From positions 66,198,756 through 66,258,755 of the forward strand of contig CM060731.1 of the NCBI GenBank assembly GCA_030704615.1: a DNA stretch of 60,000 bases, written 5' to 3'. This DNA comes from Takakia lepidozioides. Its lineage: Eukaryota; Streptophyta; Takakiopsida; Takakiales; Takakiaceae. Position 1 is the first letter of the stretch. Each line of letters opens with the position of its first letter. Below the pieces are notes generated by a model, which saw nothing but the letters and a program-made list of their open reading frames with translations, was not told where the DNA came from and did no database searches. This document shows, in pieces, positions 12,001 to 23,737 of the stretch. The position numbers and the translations under genes were made by a program.

Positions 12001-15000
12001 TTATTTTTATGCTCTCTCTAAGGAATAACTTAGACCAAGCCCTTAGAAGACAAACGAATGAAGACACATTTACATGACATAGAGGGAGGACATGCCTTAA
12101 GAGATGTGCGGGCTCGATTCACCAATGTGGGTGCAGCTGGTGCGTTGGGGGCAGCAGGCTGTGTGGCAAACATGGAAGGCTTGGATGGACAAGGAGAGGC
12201 TGGTTGTACAAGTGGGGGAGAGATAACTGGTACCACTCTAATGCGGAAATAGTAAGCTGCTCCAGGCTTCAAATGCTCCACCTATACCAGACAGCCATCT
12301 CATTTGTAAGTTCAAAGCTCACTGACAATAGTGCTTACAATAGAGATGAAATGCAGGGAGAGAAGGAAAGAGAGGGGGTCGAAAGCATAGCAGCTATGTT
12401 CATGAAAAATCAGAGAGAAATCACAATGAGGAAATGTCGTACTGCTAATTGTGATTGTTGGGTTAGGACCTAATGACCCTACATGCAGGTAGATCATTTT
12501 GCTCTGCCTGAATATTGATGAACCACTTGAGCATATCTAGGTCAGGTGCTCTTGCCAAAGAAGCAGCTGTGAAAAGCTCACCTTGTGAGTCCTCTCTGTG
12601 CCACAGTACACAGGCTCCCACTCCAGCTGCTCAGTGCTTTCACCTGATGGTGTTTCAGAAGAGCAGGTAGAAGGAGAGACATGCTCAGTCAAGAGCCCAT
12701 CCCTTTTCTTGGAGCTTCCTGCCTCTGACCCCAACATTAGCTTCGCAGGCACTCCTACTTTACTGACAGCCATATCCAGGTAGTAAAGGACTTCGACCGG
12801 GTAGTCCACCCACTCTAAACTGATGCTTCCCTGATCACTGGATGAGAGCAGAGGGGCTGAAGGTTGAGGAATGTCTTGTACTTTCTTTTCCTCCACTGCA
12901 TGTACCCCTTTCTCCTCACCTGCAACTGGCCTAGTCACTGGTGGCATTGAATCTTTTGGACAAAGGTTTTCACTCTTGCTGGGGGAAGCTACAAGAACAC
13001 TGGCAATGTATCCTTCCTGTTCTACATCGTCTTGTTGTTTGTCTTTTCTAGATCGGCTGAAAGCTTTAATGGTGCTTAAAGTCGCTGGTGTTGCAGTCAT
13101 TTGTTGCATGGTTTCCCTTTCCATTGATGGAGAAGTGGGGACAAAAGGTTTCACACTGCTGTTATTGTCTCTGTGTTGGCTTGTATTGTCCTGACCACCC
13201 AAGGACATAGCCTTCACTGCAGGCAGTAAACCTTGTGTCCGAGGGTTTGAAATTGGCTGACTACCTCCATTTACTCCGTTGGCACTTCGACCTGGGAAGG
13301 GAGCCGCCAGAGAACTTAAAACACCATTTGTTCCAACTTCCCGACTGCCTTTCAAACCTGTTCCGTTTGTCTGTTCCCTCCTCTCCCTGTGTCTCCACTC
13401 GGATTCTGATTTTGTCTCAGCCCCTGTTCTTTTCCCATCCCTGCTTTTGTCATTCTCACTGGCAGAATCCTTTGATCTTCTGCCATTCCACCAAGAACCT
13501 CCAACCCCTCGGCCTACACTATTCCCATCAGCTAATCCTGTCTTCACAACGGGCTTTCCAGAGCCATGGAGACTGTCTCTTTTTGTGAGACTGTTCCTCT
13601 TTCTGTAAGCATCAGTACTGTTCTGAGAATCAACAATAGAGGTCCTTACTGTGCCAGCACCATTTCTTGAGGTCCATTTGTCAGTCCTGTTCTCTTTGTT
13701 AACCCTTTCTACTTCCTCAATGCCTGGAGCATACTTGTTGCTTGGCAGAAAACTGCCAAAGCAAATCGCCTTGTGACCGTCAAATTCACCTTCGCCGATC
13801 CCTCTGGCCAGGTTCTCTTCAATGGCATGAGCACTTTTCGGGCCCCTACCAGCACCATTTTCTTGTGCAGTGCTGGGTTCCCTTTGATGAGTACCACCAT
13901 GGTGCCCTACTACTTCATAATTAGCATGCCCATTAGCATGAAATGCCCCATTTTCCTGCGAGACATGAGCCCCAGACAATTGCAATGAACTATTCTTTTC
14001 ATCTGAACTATCAGACTTGCTTTGCGTACCAGGATTACAAACTTCCTGAGAATCTATTGGAGAACCATCAGCCACAACCTCAGCCACAACCTCAGTCATT
14101 CCCCTCTGACAATTCTCTTTTTCTGCCAAAGCTGTTGATACAGCTACGCCTGTTGTTTCTGAATTGTCATGGTCTTCACCGGGATCACGTGACTCCACAG
14201 AAACACTGCAGCTCTCCCAGCTTGTCTCAAGCATATCGTGTGACTCAAAAGGCTTCTTGCTCACCTCCAACTGTCTACCAAGATCTTCACAAATGTCGTC
14301 AAAACTTCCAGTGCTACTGCCACTTAACTCATCACAACAGCCCTCAGATGATGCACCAGTGATTTCTGTTGATGTATTGTCACTGTCACACTCTTCTGTA
14401 GCTGTCTCAGATGACTCGCTCCTTGTCAACTGCTCGATGGATAGGCTTATCCTTCCTGTAGAAGTTGGTGTCTCACCACAGTAACCATCTTCTGCACATC
14501 TTCCAGACTCCGTTCCTCTGCTACTGTCAATACTAAACCGGTATGCATCCGTTTCCCTGCTGTCTCTTGTTGGTTTGTCATCACTACAATATCCTTCACA
14601 TATTTGAAAAACATTATCTCGGCTGCTACCATTGCTCAAGTCCAAGCTTTCTGTGTGCACCTCCGTACCTTCCCTTCCATTCTCATTGCTTCTGAGAACT
14701 TCAGGTGATTCTGCAAGCCAATGAGGACCCCTTACCGCAAATGTGCAAATGTAAACAACAGAAACAACCAACAGAAAAATGCAAGACGGTGGCTTCCTTG
14801 CTTGTGCCGTATTTTGCACAAACTTGTTGAGGAGCAACACAGCCACAGTAGTGAGGCAACTCCACACCGCCCTATAGCAATAAAGCACAAATTCCAAGTA
14901 CATTGACTCATTCTAATGGCAATCTTGACCGGTTCTCTTTATGATGCCAATTGCTTTTTCAATCCCAATCAAACACCCACGGTAAGTCCTTCCTTCATTA

Positions 15001-15167
15001 TGTTGGGTGTGCTTACCACACGATGGTTGGCACCCTTTTCGTACAAACCCTGCAGTACACCCAGTGCTCTCCCAGACCTTCCACTCTTCTCCGGGCATGA
15101 TCGATTCCACATCATTTCTTGGTGTCTCAGCAGAGTCAATACTCATCTTACTGTCAGGAGTGGCCAT
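3035..15167 (-). CDS. FNDC3-like protein: nine fibronectin type III domains plus C-terminal tail anchor
   Basis: Twenty-three exons join without phase conflicts into about 1,850 residues. Residues 1-663 are predicted disordered, rich in Ser, Glu, Asn and Gly. Nine FN3 domains follow, starting at roughly residues 664, 803, 910, 1008, 1104, 1215, 1430, 1565 and 1665. Each has the PP.P..(T/S)...W core and the Y.FRV/Y.VRV..N..G strand F-G signature, for example GTAYHFRVLAVNPIG, GHQYQVRVQAVNLMG and NTYRFRVRANGISG. Domains 1, 6 and 7 carry long insertions between strands; the one in domain 6 (exons 15-16) is about 110 residues and Ser-rich. The protein ends in WVAAVGITGTLAASLLMGLG, a 20-residue hydrophobic segment at the very C-terminus, as in tail-anchored ER/Golgi proteins. 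Nine FN3 domains plus a C-terminal membrane anchor is the architecture of animal FNDC3A/B. The start is the first ATG of exon 1, MATPDSKMSIDSAE. FN3 identity is certain; orthology to FNDC3 and membrane location are inferred; the function in plants is unknown. Confidence 0.88.
3035..15167 (-). other. Exon map of the FNDC3-like gene
   Basis: Exons in transcript order: 15167-15017, 14710-12582, 12281-12096, 11750-11634, 11384-11298, 11054-10923, 10381-10327, 10061-10016, 9734-9516, 9197-9079, 8870-8805, 8595-8471, 8248-8053, 7773-7680, 7542-7226, 6858-6665, 6306-6175, 6009-5777, 5379-5161, 4844-4799, 4645-4571, 3856-3573, 3371-3035. Sites were placed by reading GT/AG borders and requiring the FN3 frame to continue. 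Blocks between phase-0 junctions sum to multiples of three (exons 7-12 total 630 nt, exons 13-16 total 801 nt, exons 18-20 total 498 nt). Introns after exons 3 and 7 appear to use GC donors (AAG|GCATGT and ATG|GCAAGT). The end of exon 4 and the start of exon 23 are the least certain borders. Untranslated exons upstream of 15167 were not resolved. Confidence 0.72.
4111..4272. repeat. Dispersed 130-bp repeat, copy B, next to GA microsatellites, inside an intron
   Basis: Copy B of the repeat at 1351-1480 spans 4111-4240 and lies in the intron between exons 21 and 22 of the FN3 gene. A short AG run precedes it (about 4100-4110) and a longer GA run follows (about 4246-4272). GA runs on both sides suggest insertion into, or slippage around, a pre-existing microsatellite. 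Confidence 0.75.
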
Positions 15168-18100
15168 GAGAGAGGGAGGTCAATCACAAGTTACAACCGG
15201 GTTGCATGTCACTTCTCTGAAGTTTGTTTCAGCTGCAGAACAAAAAACCCTAGGAGTCACTACATTTTTGACGTCTGTTTTACATCCAGGTGAAACACCT
15301 AAGCCACATTGCCACACAGATTTGAGATATCCGGTCCAACAACTTGTTCAGATCCGCACTGTTTTGAAGGAATGTAGTGGCCAAAGCACAAAACCTCAAG
15401 GATTATAGTCACTCAGCCAAAGATAAGAACGAAGCAGACTGCTTCGGTATCTTCTGTTATGTGGAATGCATTTCATACACGTGCAAGAGAAGAGATCCTC
15501 ATCAGTCTTGAACTGGAGGCAAAAGCCTGTCAACAGAATGATATGGCATTCACAATAAACTTGGGTAAGAGAATAGGAAACTGCTGAAAGGAAGAAGCGG
15601 AGGCATTGGTTCAGGATTGTCAGGATGTTTCGCATGCATACTCTTCACAGCTAGTGACAATGTCTTCATTTCCTGGCCTCTCTTTAGCTCAACATGGTGG
15701 AAGAGAAGAAAATGAAAGGGAATGGAGATATCAAAACAGGATCTTCAAAGGCTTGATCTGTACATAATTAGCCCTTGGCATACTGCAACGTGCTTCTAAG
15801 ACGATTTCAGAGTCCTAAGTCAAGACAGCAATCATATGATTAACTGATTACGCTCGTCTCCACACGTCTTCAGGTCTTCACAAGAGTCCAAGATTCATCA
15901 ACAGGAGGAAGAGCAAGGAGGAAGAAAGATGGGGAGCAGCAAACAACATTGGCGCAAGAAAGATGCAACATGCTGGAGGATCTCAATTGGAAGATCTAGA
16001 CATCGAGGCTACATTCCATCGCCAGGTCAATTACGAAGAGCGAGATCTACACAGGCTCCGATCGCAATCCAAAAACCGAGAAAGCAAAAAGGCTGTCCAC
16101 TGCGATCAATACCTCATGAGAGGCTCGTCCGTTGGCACGCGCCTTCGGCTTCAGCGGCGCCCTAAATGAACCAGATCAGAGAATATCTCCGCACGTGTGC
16201 ACAATGAAGAGAGAGGGAAAGAGAGCACTCCAATGCGACGAGGACAAAAGATAGAGCCAAAACGGGTATTAGCCCCCGGCAATGTGAGCAGAAAAAGAAA
16301 AGCAAAGCTCACAACCAACTCATTCACGATTCTCCCGGATTGAAGAGAGGCACGTCACGTTGTTCTGGTCGGTGGAACCATCATCGAATCCGATCGAACA
16401 CGAAGAAGCTACAGAAGTGCAGAATTGACAAAATTGGCTGCCACAGTCTTTCGAGAACACATCTGCAGCGTAGAGATGAATATGAGAAGATTACACGCAT
16501 CGAGAATAAGTAAGCGACGGTACACAGAGCGCGCAGCGACGAACGCAAGCAATGTCATGCTCCCACCTCCCCCTCTCTCTCTCTCCTCTTGTACCTACTC
16601 TCTTGCTTTGCATCTCCGTTTCTATTTCACAGCACGACCAGGCCGCTTCGCATGGAACTGTGCGGACGTGGATGAACCGTCCTCATCCATCATCCACTCT
16701 ACACGATTAACGATTCCACGTTTTGAATAGAATATTCTAAGTATATTCTATAACATTCTGTTTCGCTTGTGATGATATTGTCTAGCTAATCCTTGTCATG
16801 TGAGATATTCTATTCATGATTCCAAATATAGAAAGCCGCGACTTAAAAGTCACATAAAATTACCAGCTGACCGGACTGTACCTGGATGATTCTGGAAGCC
16901 AGCTAACAAGTTATCGGTGGGCCCAGAATCCCAACATGCTAACTTACCACATGGATATTTGTAATGTAAGCATTCATGGTTCCTTGCATATATCGTCACA
17001 GCGCCGCGGGCCAGCCAAACGATATGGGATATGTATTTCTGATGGTGCATATTACAGTAGTTGCCCGTCATATTCCCCCTCATCGAACAGGATCCTGTCG
17101 GCTGAGATAGTATTAAGCCTGTAGGCTTGCCTTGTCTTAGTTATCCCTTCCCGAGGTCTAAATAGCACTGACGCCCACGCGGAGCATTGACGAATTTACG
17201 AATTGATCTGCAAGCCCTAAATAAGCATCCATCAGGCGGATGGATGGTGGCATCGGTATGGATGTGAACGGATCAATGATGACCGGGCCCTAACGGGCGA
17301 CCCGGCCCCGTGACCGCGCGGTTGTAACGCAGTCGCCCGCGTGCGCTGCGAGGCTGGCAGGGCCGGCCTTTACAGCTGTGTGAGCAGTGTGCGGGCGGCT
17401 TGATGAGAGACAAGCTGCTTCCATGGTGGTGTGTTAGGGGGGCATTCACGCTTCACGAGGGATCAATACAGAGCAACTTGCTCCTTCACGTGGATTTCTT
17501 GGTTGTTCTGATCATGGATTCATGAGAGTAGTGTGCTCAATAACAACAGAAGGCATGTGCAGAATTTCACTCATCAGAGACTGGAGTGAAGGTGATTGAT
17601 AGAGAGGGCCGTGAGGACAGTGTGTATTAATCAAAGGAGGCAGAAGGGGGATAGGGGGGCGGTGATCAGGGCGCCGATCAGGGGAGATGTAAACGTGGGC
17701 ACTAACGTAGGAAACTTTGTAAGGTCCAGCGGGGGCCCCACTGAAGGAGAAATGGAGATTTGAGATAGGTGGGACCCAGGGAGCGAGAGAGACAGACAGC
17801 AACGAGGAATTCATTTGCCCGGCACGCAGCGACCGGACCTGAAAGCACCGGGGCAGATGCTGTCCGTGTGAGAGCGGTAAATCGCTGGCAAGGCTTGAGT
17901 CAGGGTTTTGTCAACGTTTTGCGGCATCCTCAGCATCTCAGACATTTAGACATGGGAGCATCTAAGATGCGTAGGAGGACGGTGGACTAAATTCCGGGAT
18001 TTCCTCACAATCAGAAATGTTTCACACTCTTTATCTTGTCTACAGTTGAAGGTGTTATTCATCGTTTGCCCCAAAAACATAGGTCCAAACATGGGGCTTT

Positions 18101-18914
18101 GATTTGTTATTTGCAGCTTTGCAATCCAATTGACACCATCGAATAGGGACTACAGAGAGCACACCTTCCAATTGGGGTCAGCTCATGATGGTGGATTTGA
18201 CATCGCTTTTCAAGTTTTGAAGACATCAATTCTACAGACTCCAAGGGCATCTTCTACAATGTTATCCACTTCTTTCTTCCTCCTCATTCTTCGATTACAG
18301 TATGATATCAGATACATTCGCGGTGCACCTCCAACCAAGAAATTCAGTCATGAGGCAAGAATTTACAGAGAAAACTTTTCAGTGTCACAAGGACAGGCCA
18401 CATTGCTACATCTACATGGGTTAATCGCTCAGGACCACTAAGTAACTTCTCAAATTCAAGAAAACCTCTGACAAGGTTTTCAGAACCAAACTAACCATTT
18501 CAATCTTCACTGGCATTGTTTGAAAAAGGGGGTAAGGAAATGCAGCCCTTCCCACTGAAAAGTTGTCTGAAAAAGGTGGTAAGGAAAGGCGGCCCTTCCC
18601 ACTGAGAAGTTATCAAAATGAGTGCAGGACCAGCACCATCAGTATGAGATTCCTTTGGTTCTCGTTGACCTCTATTCTGTACTTTAGTATTAACAAACCT
18701 GTTACCTTCCTGTAACTCTGGCTGTGTCCCTGTCTCTTCCCCCTTCCACCTTCGTAAGGTCACTGTAGTGATCAGGATGTGACTGTATCACTAGGGAAAT
18801 ATGCTATCACAATGATACTTCATCATTGTACTACACATGTCTCCGCTAATGGAAGTGCAGAAAGAGTGCATGATTAATTCCGGAAGCTGATGATATGCTC
18901 GCCACTGTGGCAGA
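15168..18914. other. Upstream region of the FNDC3-like gene; no gene recognised
   Basis: The 15168-16700 part is the likely promoter and 5' untranslated region of the minus-strand FN3 gene. It contains a pyrimidine-rich tract at 16559-16610 (+). Frames at 15929-16169 and 16425-16730 look like no known protein. A GC-rich island at about 17280-17400 (GGGCGACCCGGCCCCG and similar) stands out from its AT-rich surroundings. A duplicated 45-50-bp unit lies at 18522-18612. Nothing else is supportable. Confidence 0.5.
18522..18612. repeat. Short tandem duplication
   Basis: Two adjacent copies of a unit read GAAAAAGG.GGTAAGGAAA followed by GC(A/G)GCCCTTCCCACTGA.AAG. The copies differ at a few positions. 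The unit lies in the 3' flank of the DUF599 gene. Confidence 0.7.
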
Positions 18915-21223
18915 CTAAAAGTCCATGCAAGCCGCATTTGTGTCCTTCAATAGCACAACACAATCGTCTACAGAATCAAGATGGTACAAAACTGGGATGA
19001 GGGCGACACAGCCAAAAAGCACTGGGATGGGACCAAACACCCAAAGAAGCAATGGGCAAGCCATATAGAAACCCCGTGTACCCATAGTAAAGAAATTGCA
19101 CCCTGCGGCCAGGACGTTGGCGACAGAGTCAGGTGTATTTCCGGCAGGGACGTTGATGAGAAAACAGACATCATTTATGTGATGCACCGATTGCATATAG
19201 CACAAGAAAGAGAACATAAAAAAGGATAGTAGTGACATGTACTTCACGGACTCCATCGAGTTCATGTACCGATTTGTCCAGTAGCTCTCAGAGCGAGTCA
19301 TGAAGACTGCCACCATGGAGACCAGCAGGATGGCTGTGGTGGCCATCAGTGTGCACCCCATTATAGTGTTGCGCAGCGTCTGCACTGCCAATAGATTGTT
19401 CTTCTCATTATCCTGCAACATATTTTCCACCCACTGCAACATTAGTCTTCCTGCTGGGTGCAGACCCACCCCCACACACACACACACACAAAAAAACACA
19501 CGTTGTATGAGTGTGTTTGGCAGTGTGAGAGAGTACATGACTTTAGTCCTGGCTGTTAAAATGTTCTCCCAAAGCCTCTTACCAGAGTCTCAATGACTAT
19601 CTGAAAATCCTTAGTCCCAGGATTGTGTAATGGCCATGCTATGAGGCTTCTGAGCTTTCTTCTACCTACTACTTGCAGACTTGGGCCTATGGTAAAAAGT
19701 AGGAAATATGAGTATCTGTTCTCTCTATCCCACCCACACTGTGCAGTCTCCCTGGGGCCCTTCAGGCTTCCTATGTAGGTACAAGGAGAGAACTTTATTA
19801 CATCCCTCTGAGGACCCAAGGGACAGAGAGCAGTAGGGATCAGCTCGGAAAGAACCTTGAAGTATTACAGAACTACTGTGGAAACAAAGAATCATTCAAA
19901 CTTTACATGAAGGAAAGTAATCACATTGTTTCTTCGACATCTGGAGCAGCAACTCTTCTACATGGGCTCAATCTTGAGCTACCTTAAGGCATGCTCCAAT
20001 GATGGGACTTTGGTAAATTAAATCCTACTTGAAAACCAGCTTAAGGAGGGCCAACCAACAGCAAGACTGCCACAGACTACCCCAAGCTGTCCCCATCTCC
20101 ATTGGGAAGCTTTTTTGAAACAGCTCCTTGCCACAAGCATTTGAAGTCACATGTAAATTAACACCAAACTCATGACATATCTACACAGAAAATGTATCTG
20201 GTTAATTTGTTACCAATGCCACCACCCATTGAGTGGTGGGACATTCACTGTGTTCCTGTCCTTAGGACACAATATGCCCTAGCTAATAGTGATTCACAAA
20301 GGGGCCTAATCACGGCGATTGTGAACAAAGTAGTTGTATGTAAGGTCTATAGTTGCATTGATGGACTGTACTGTTACAGACCTGATTTTTCCAGATAATG
20401 TCAAAACGGCGTATTGTTGGTCCCATCGAATTTATACATGTCTATAAATAGAAGAGTGGGCTATGGCCTGCTACAGCTCTCTTTGTCATAGCTTCTGCAA
20501 GTCTCACCAAAAGACATTGTAGGCACAATGGCACTCTTGCTGGATTGTCAGGAGACGCCCAACCCCTCCCTGTAACTGCTTCCATCGATACAGCCACTGA
20601 CTGTCTTCTCTTCAGGCAATTATAGGTTAAGTTATCAGACTATATAAGTCGAGTCATTGACATTTCTTTGAGTGGAGAAGGGATCACAGGGGATCCGAGC
20701 GATAGGCAAAATCCTGGGCTTTGCATGTACCTAATACCACAAGACGATTATACCACATCTCGTGTATATTTCGGGTGGGTACTACCAGACAAGCAACACT
20801 TTCATGAAAATGCCACCCAATTATGCAACCTTCTTGTTTATGCTAGTTCACTGGTGGTTAAAAATGTGGTGCAACCTTCCTGGCTGAAAGCAATGGTTCG
20901 ACAATTCCTTAGACCGTCGTGTACGCCAAGACAGTTCCCTTATAATCAACATCCAGAGAGAAAAAAGAAGACAAACCTTCTATGCGTTCCGAAGGGGGCG
21001 AGAGAGAGACAGACAGGAAGGGAGAAGAGAATGGAGAAACCCAGCGAATTCGCACCTTCATTATTTTGCGGACCCATTCTCTTCTGTCACGGTGGCTGAG
21101 GCCCACCACAGTCTGCAAAGGGTAGCGTATGATGCGGTAGTAGAAATAGGCGTGGTAGGCCAGCAGCGAGGCCATGCCCAGCGGTACCAGGATGTAGTCC
21201 AGGTACTGTGCCCTCCATGCCAT
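18915..21223 (-). CDS. DUF599 family membrane protein, two exons
   Basis: Exon 1 (21223-21056, 56 codons) begins MAWRAQYLDYILVPLGMASL and ends RREWVRKIMK at a GT donor. Exon 2 (19433-18915) begins WVENMLQDNEKNNLLAVQTL after a TTGCAG acceptor and runs to a stop at 18915. Both borders are phase 0, giving 228 residues. The LLAYHAYF start, DNEKNNLLAVQTLRNTIM block and SVHHINDVCFLINVP block are characteristic of plant DUF599 proteins. At least four hydrophobic segments are visible: residues about 11-30, a TLMATTAILLVSMVAVF stretch, a LLSFFMFSFLCYM stretch, and a C-terminal LLLWVFGPIPVLFGCVALIP stretch. It is an integral membrane protein of unknown biochemical role. The 1.62-kb intron contains an AC-rich microsatellite near the acceptor. 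The length matches the shorter family members and the frame is intact. Confidence 0.9.
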
Positions 21224-22856
21224 CTTCTTACACCTTCCTGCGTCTCCCCCTCTTCAATGCCACCCAACTCTACAAAACCCAACAATTTCGTTCATACATG
21301 CAGAGCTGCAGGTTATCTCCCGTCTCAGTGCTGGCGAAGACCAGGCCAAGCAGTGCAGGCAGCCCTTGGAATAAGTTTGAGTATGCTGCAATGTGTAGAT
21401 CTGTCAGGAGAAGAAGAAATATGATTCAAAAAGAGGAGTAGGTAGCACGCAGGTTGCATGTGCAGTCAGCACCAGCCGACCCGACCATCTGTGAGCTCGT
21501 TCGTGTCCCCTGTCACTTTGTCTAATCACAAGCTCGTCAATGCCATGAGCGTGTTCCATACTTTAATAAGGCAGATACATGACCCGTTGGTGGAGGGGAC
21601 GTTTCGCAGCTACTTGATCGGTTGCGACAACATTTTGGCAAAGCTCCATACACGGCACCCTGAATCATGTGTCTCGTGCGAATGACCACCTAAACTGTGT
21701 TATGTTTTCTTTTCCTCTGCAGCATGATTTGGTTAAGTAGAATTTCTGACCATGGAAAGACTTGAGCGCATCTGATATTTAGGGACCTTCTTTCACACCG
21801 CATAGCATTGGTGTTTGACTCTAAATGAATGACCCAAACCAACTTGACTTGAATTTCCTACAAAGCTTTTTCTTTGGATTTGGGCACACTACTTGCAATG
21901 GGGCATAGTTCTGCTCTTGATCACTTCTAGACAAGCAGTCAAATATGGTACTAATTGGCTGGTTTATATTGTTCAACTTTGGGGCATAGTTGTCTCTGGC
22001 CAGGCTTCGGCATGTACCCAAGCAGAAACTGAGACCCCCCATGGAGGTTACATCTTACCCTCAATCTATCTACTTGTGTTAAATAGATAAGTGGGCTCGT
22101 TAGGGAATATGTACTCGATGGTTACGATTTTGAAGTTGTCCTGGATTTCAAAGGAGTCCAAGTATTCACTTAGCCAGAAATATGCAGACCACAAAACCAA
22201 CAGAAAACATCCTCTTGAGCTCACACACGTTGTTGCATTAATGTTTTCTAGGTGGAGCTTCACTAAGAGGGGTTGTACCACCAGAAAGATGAAGAGTGGG
22301 GGCATACCATCCTAGCTTGTTGTTATACATTGATCTTCGGAGTATCCTACAGTACAGAAGGTTTCGCAAGAGCATTTGGACACGTTGGAAGACTTTGTAA
22401 GGGATCATTCATGGGCTCCGGCTCACGCTCGGAGATCTCAAAGTCCTGACCCTCAGCCCTGCAGCTCACCTACCCCAAATACCTGAGCGGAAACCTGAAG
22501 CCAGCTGCCGTACATCAGACGCTCTTCAAATTGTTTTCTTTCCTTGCTAGGTCTTGGGGGAAAGGGAAATGTGGACATCTGAGCATTTAACTGTACCTAA
22601 AATTCAGATAGGTTGAGACAGTTTAGTAATATTTTTAGAATATGACTCTATATGGAATTTGAATGTTGTAGGCTTGATTGATAAAAGACATAACAATGAG
22701 ATGCTTGATCTACAGTTACTCTTATTATGTTGTGCAGAAAGAGGGTGAAAGTGGAAGGTTTAGATGGATGTCTGGCTTTGATATGTACCTTGAGTAGCTG
22801 TTTTCTGCCCATTTCTAGGGGGTGCAACTTGAAGTGCCACAGCTACATGGAATAGA
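21224..22856. other. Intergenic region, nothing recognised
   Basis: This includes the presumed promoter of the minus-strand DUF599 gene next to 21224. No frame resembles a known protein. A small repeated phrase GGGGCATAGTT occurs at about 21900 and 21982. No transposon termini were noticed. Confidence 0.5.
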
Positions 22857-23034
22857 GGGCTAGAGAAAATGTGCATTGCACGAAGCTGTTGCTTTGTCAC
22901 ACGTTGAAGCATCATTTCCAAGAATTGGTTTGTCGTTCAAGTGTATGTTCCTCCTCGAGAGCTGACCAGGAAATGTGAAGTATCTGAGAACCTTTGAGGA
23001 CACTCACTACTAGTGATTTTCAAAAGTTCTATTG
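22857..23034. repeat. Duplicated host segment, copy 1 (left of the retrotransposon)
   Basis: This resembles 29125-29302: shared blocks include GAGCTGACCAGGAAATGTGA and GTGATTTTCAAAAGTTC. The copy is interrupted at 23034 by the 5' LTR and resumes at 28571 with TTGCCTACTTGATAAGTGCT, just as copy 2 reads straight through at 29303. The retrotransposon therefore inserted after the duplication. Confidence 0.8.
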
Positions 23035-23679
23035 TATAACGTCCCTGTGAGATTGAACCTGCGACAGGCTTGGCAGGATGTTGAACGGTTCAGCAATCAT
23101 CGACGGCTGTCTGGGGGAGGTGATGGGGATGTCACGTGGAACAGCAGGTGGTGGCAAGCTCCCGTTGATCAAGACCAAAAGCTACATATGAATATGGTAG
23201 ATAAGTGTACAGGGAGGAGATTAGGGATTCTCTCCTTCTGGTTTTTTTCCTAGATAAGAGAACTCGGAGATGTTGGCTGTACAGAGTGTGGCAGACAGGA
23301 CGGTCATGGTGAACAGTGACTACGAGTAGGGAAGAGAGATGATACAGAAGCTGATGCATGGTGTGGCGGTTGGGAGGACTGGGTGTGTCCCAGTACCATG
23401 TGCAATTCTAGGATTGGGTGATAGTTCCAGTTGAGTCAGGAATCATTGGGACTTGAAGGATCTGTACATAAAGTAATTGTTGGTGTTTGGCCATGTTGGA
23501 ATAAGAGCCAGTGGCACAGAGTGATGACTGCAGTGGCCTAGGATGTGTGATCTCGCCTAATTGCCAAGGACTTAGTTTAGATTCAAGTCTGGTCATGATG
23601 GAACCATTGGCAGGGGAGTGAGATCTGAAGTTTCAGTCGACGAGACAGGGAGGAGAATTAGACAAGAGGAATGTAAGAT
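23035..23679 (+). repeat. 5' LTR (645 bp) of the chromovirus
   Basis: It starts TATAACGTCCCTGTGAG and ends GAGGAATGTAAGAT. It lacks the usual TG...CA termini. It aligns throughout with 27910-28570 and lacks a 16-bp stretch present in the 3' copy. Confidence 0.92.
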
Positions 23680-23681
23680 CT

Positions 23682-23693
23682 TGGTATCAGAGC
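23682..23693 (+). promoter_or_regulatory. Primer binding site TGGTATCAGAGC
   Basis: Just inside the 5' LTR the sequence is complementary to the 3' end of plant initiator tRNA-Met, the primer used by most plant Ty3/gypsy and Ty1/copia elements for minus-strand synthesis. Confidence 0.9.
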
Positions 23694-23737
23694 AGATTTT
23701 GACCTTTTGTGGTTTATGAGCCAATTGACAATCGGCT

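Noticed and set aside
13235-14484. Plus-strand frames opposite exon 2 of the FN3 gene
   Set aside because: They are shadows of a Ser-rich coding exon, with Leu/Ser/Pro-rich composition and no domain.
12537-14903. A 788-codon frame as a standalone gene starting MYLEFVLYCY
   Set aside because: A TTGCAG acceptor at 14711 and a GTAAGC donor at 15016 join it in frame to a better first exon, and a GTGAGC donor at 12581 joins it to the FN3 array. The N-terminal 64 codons are best read as intron.
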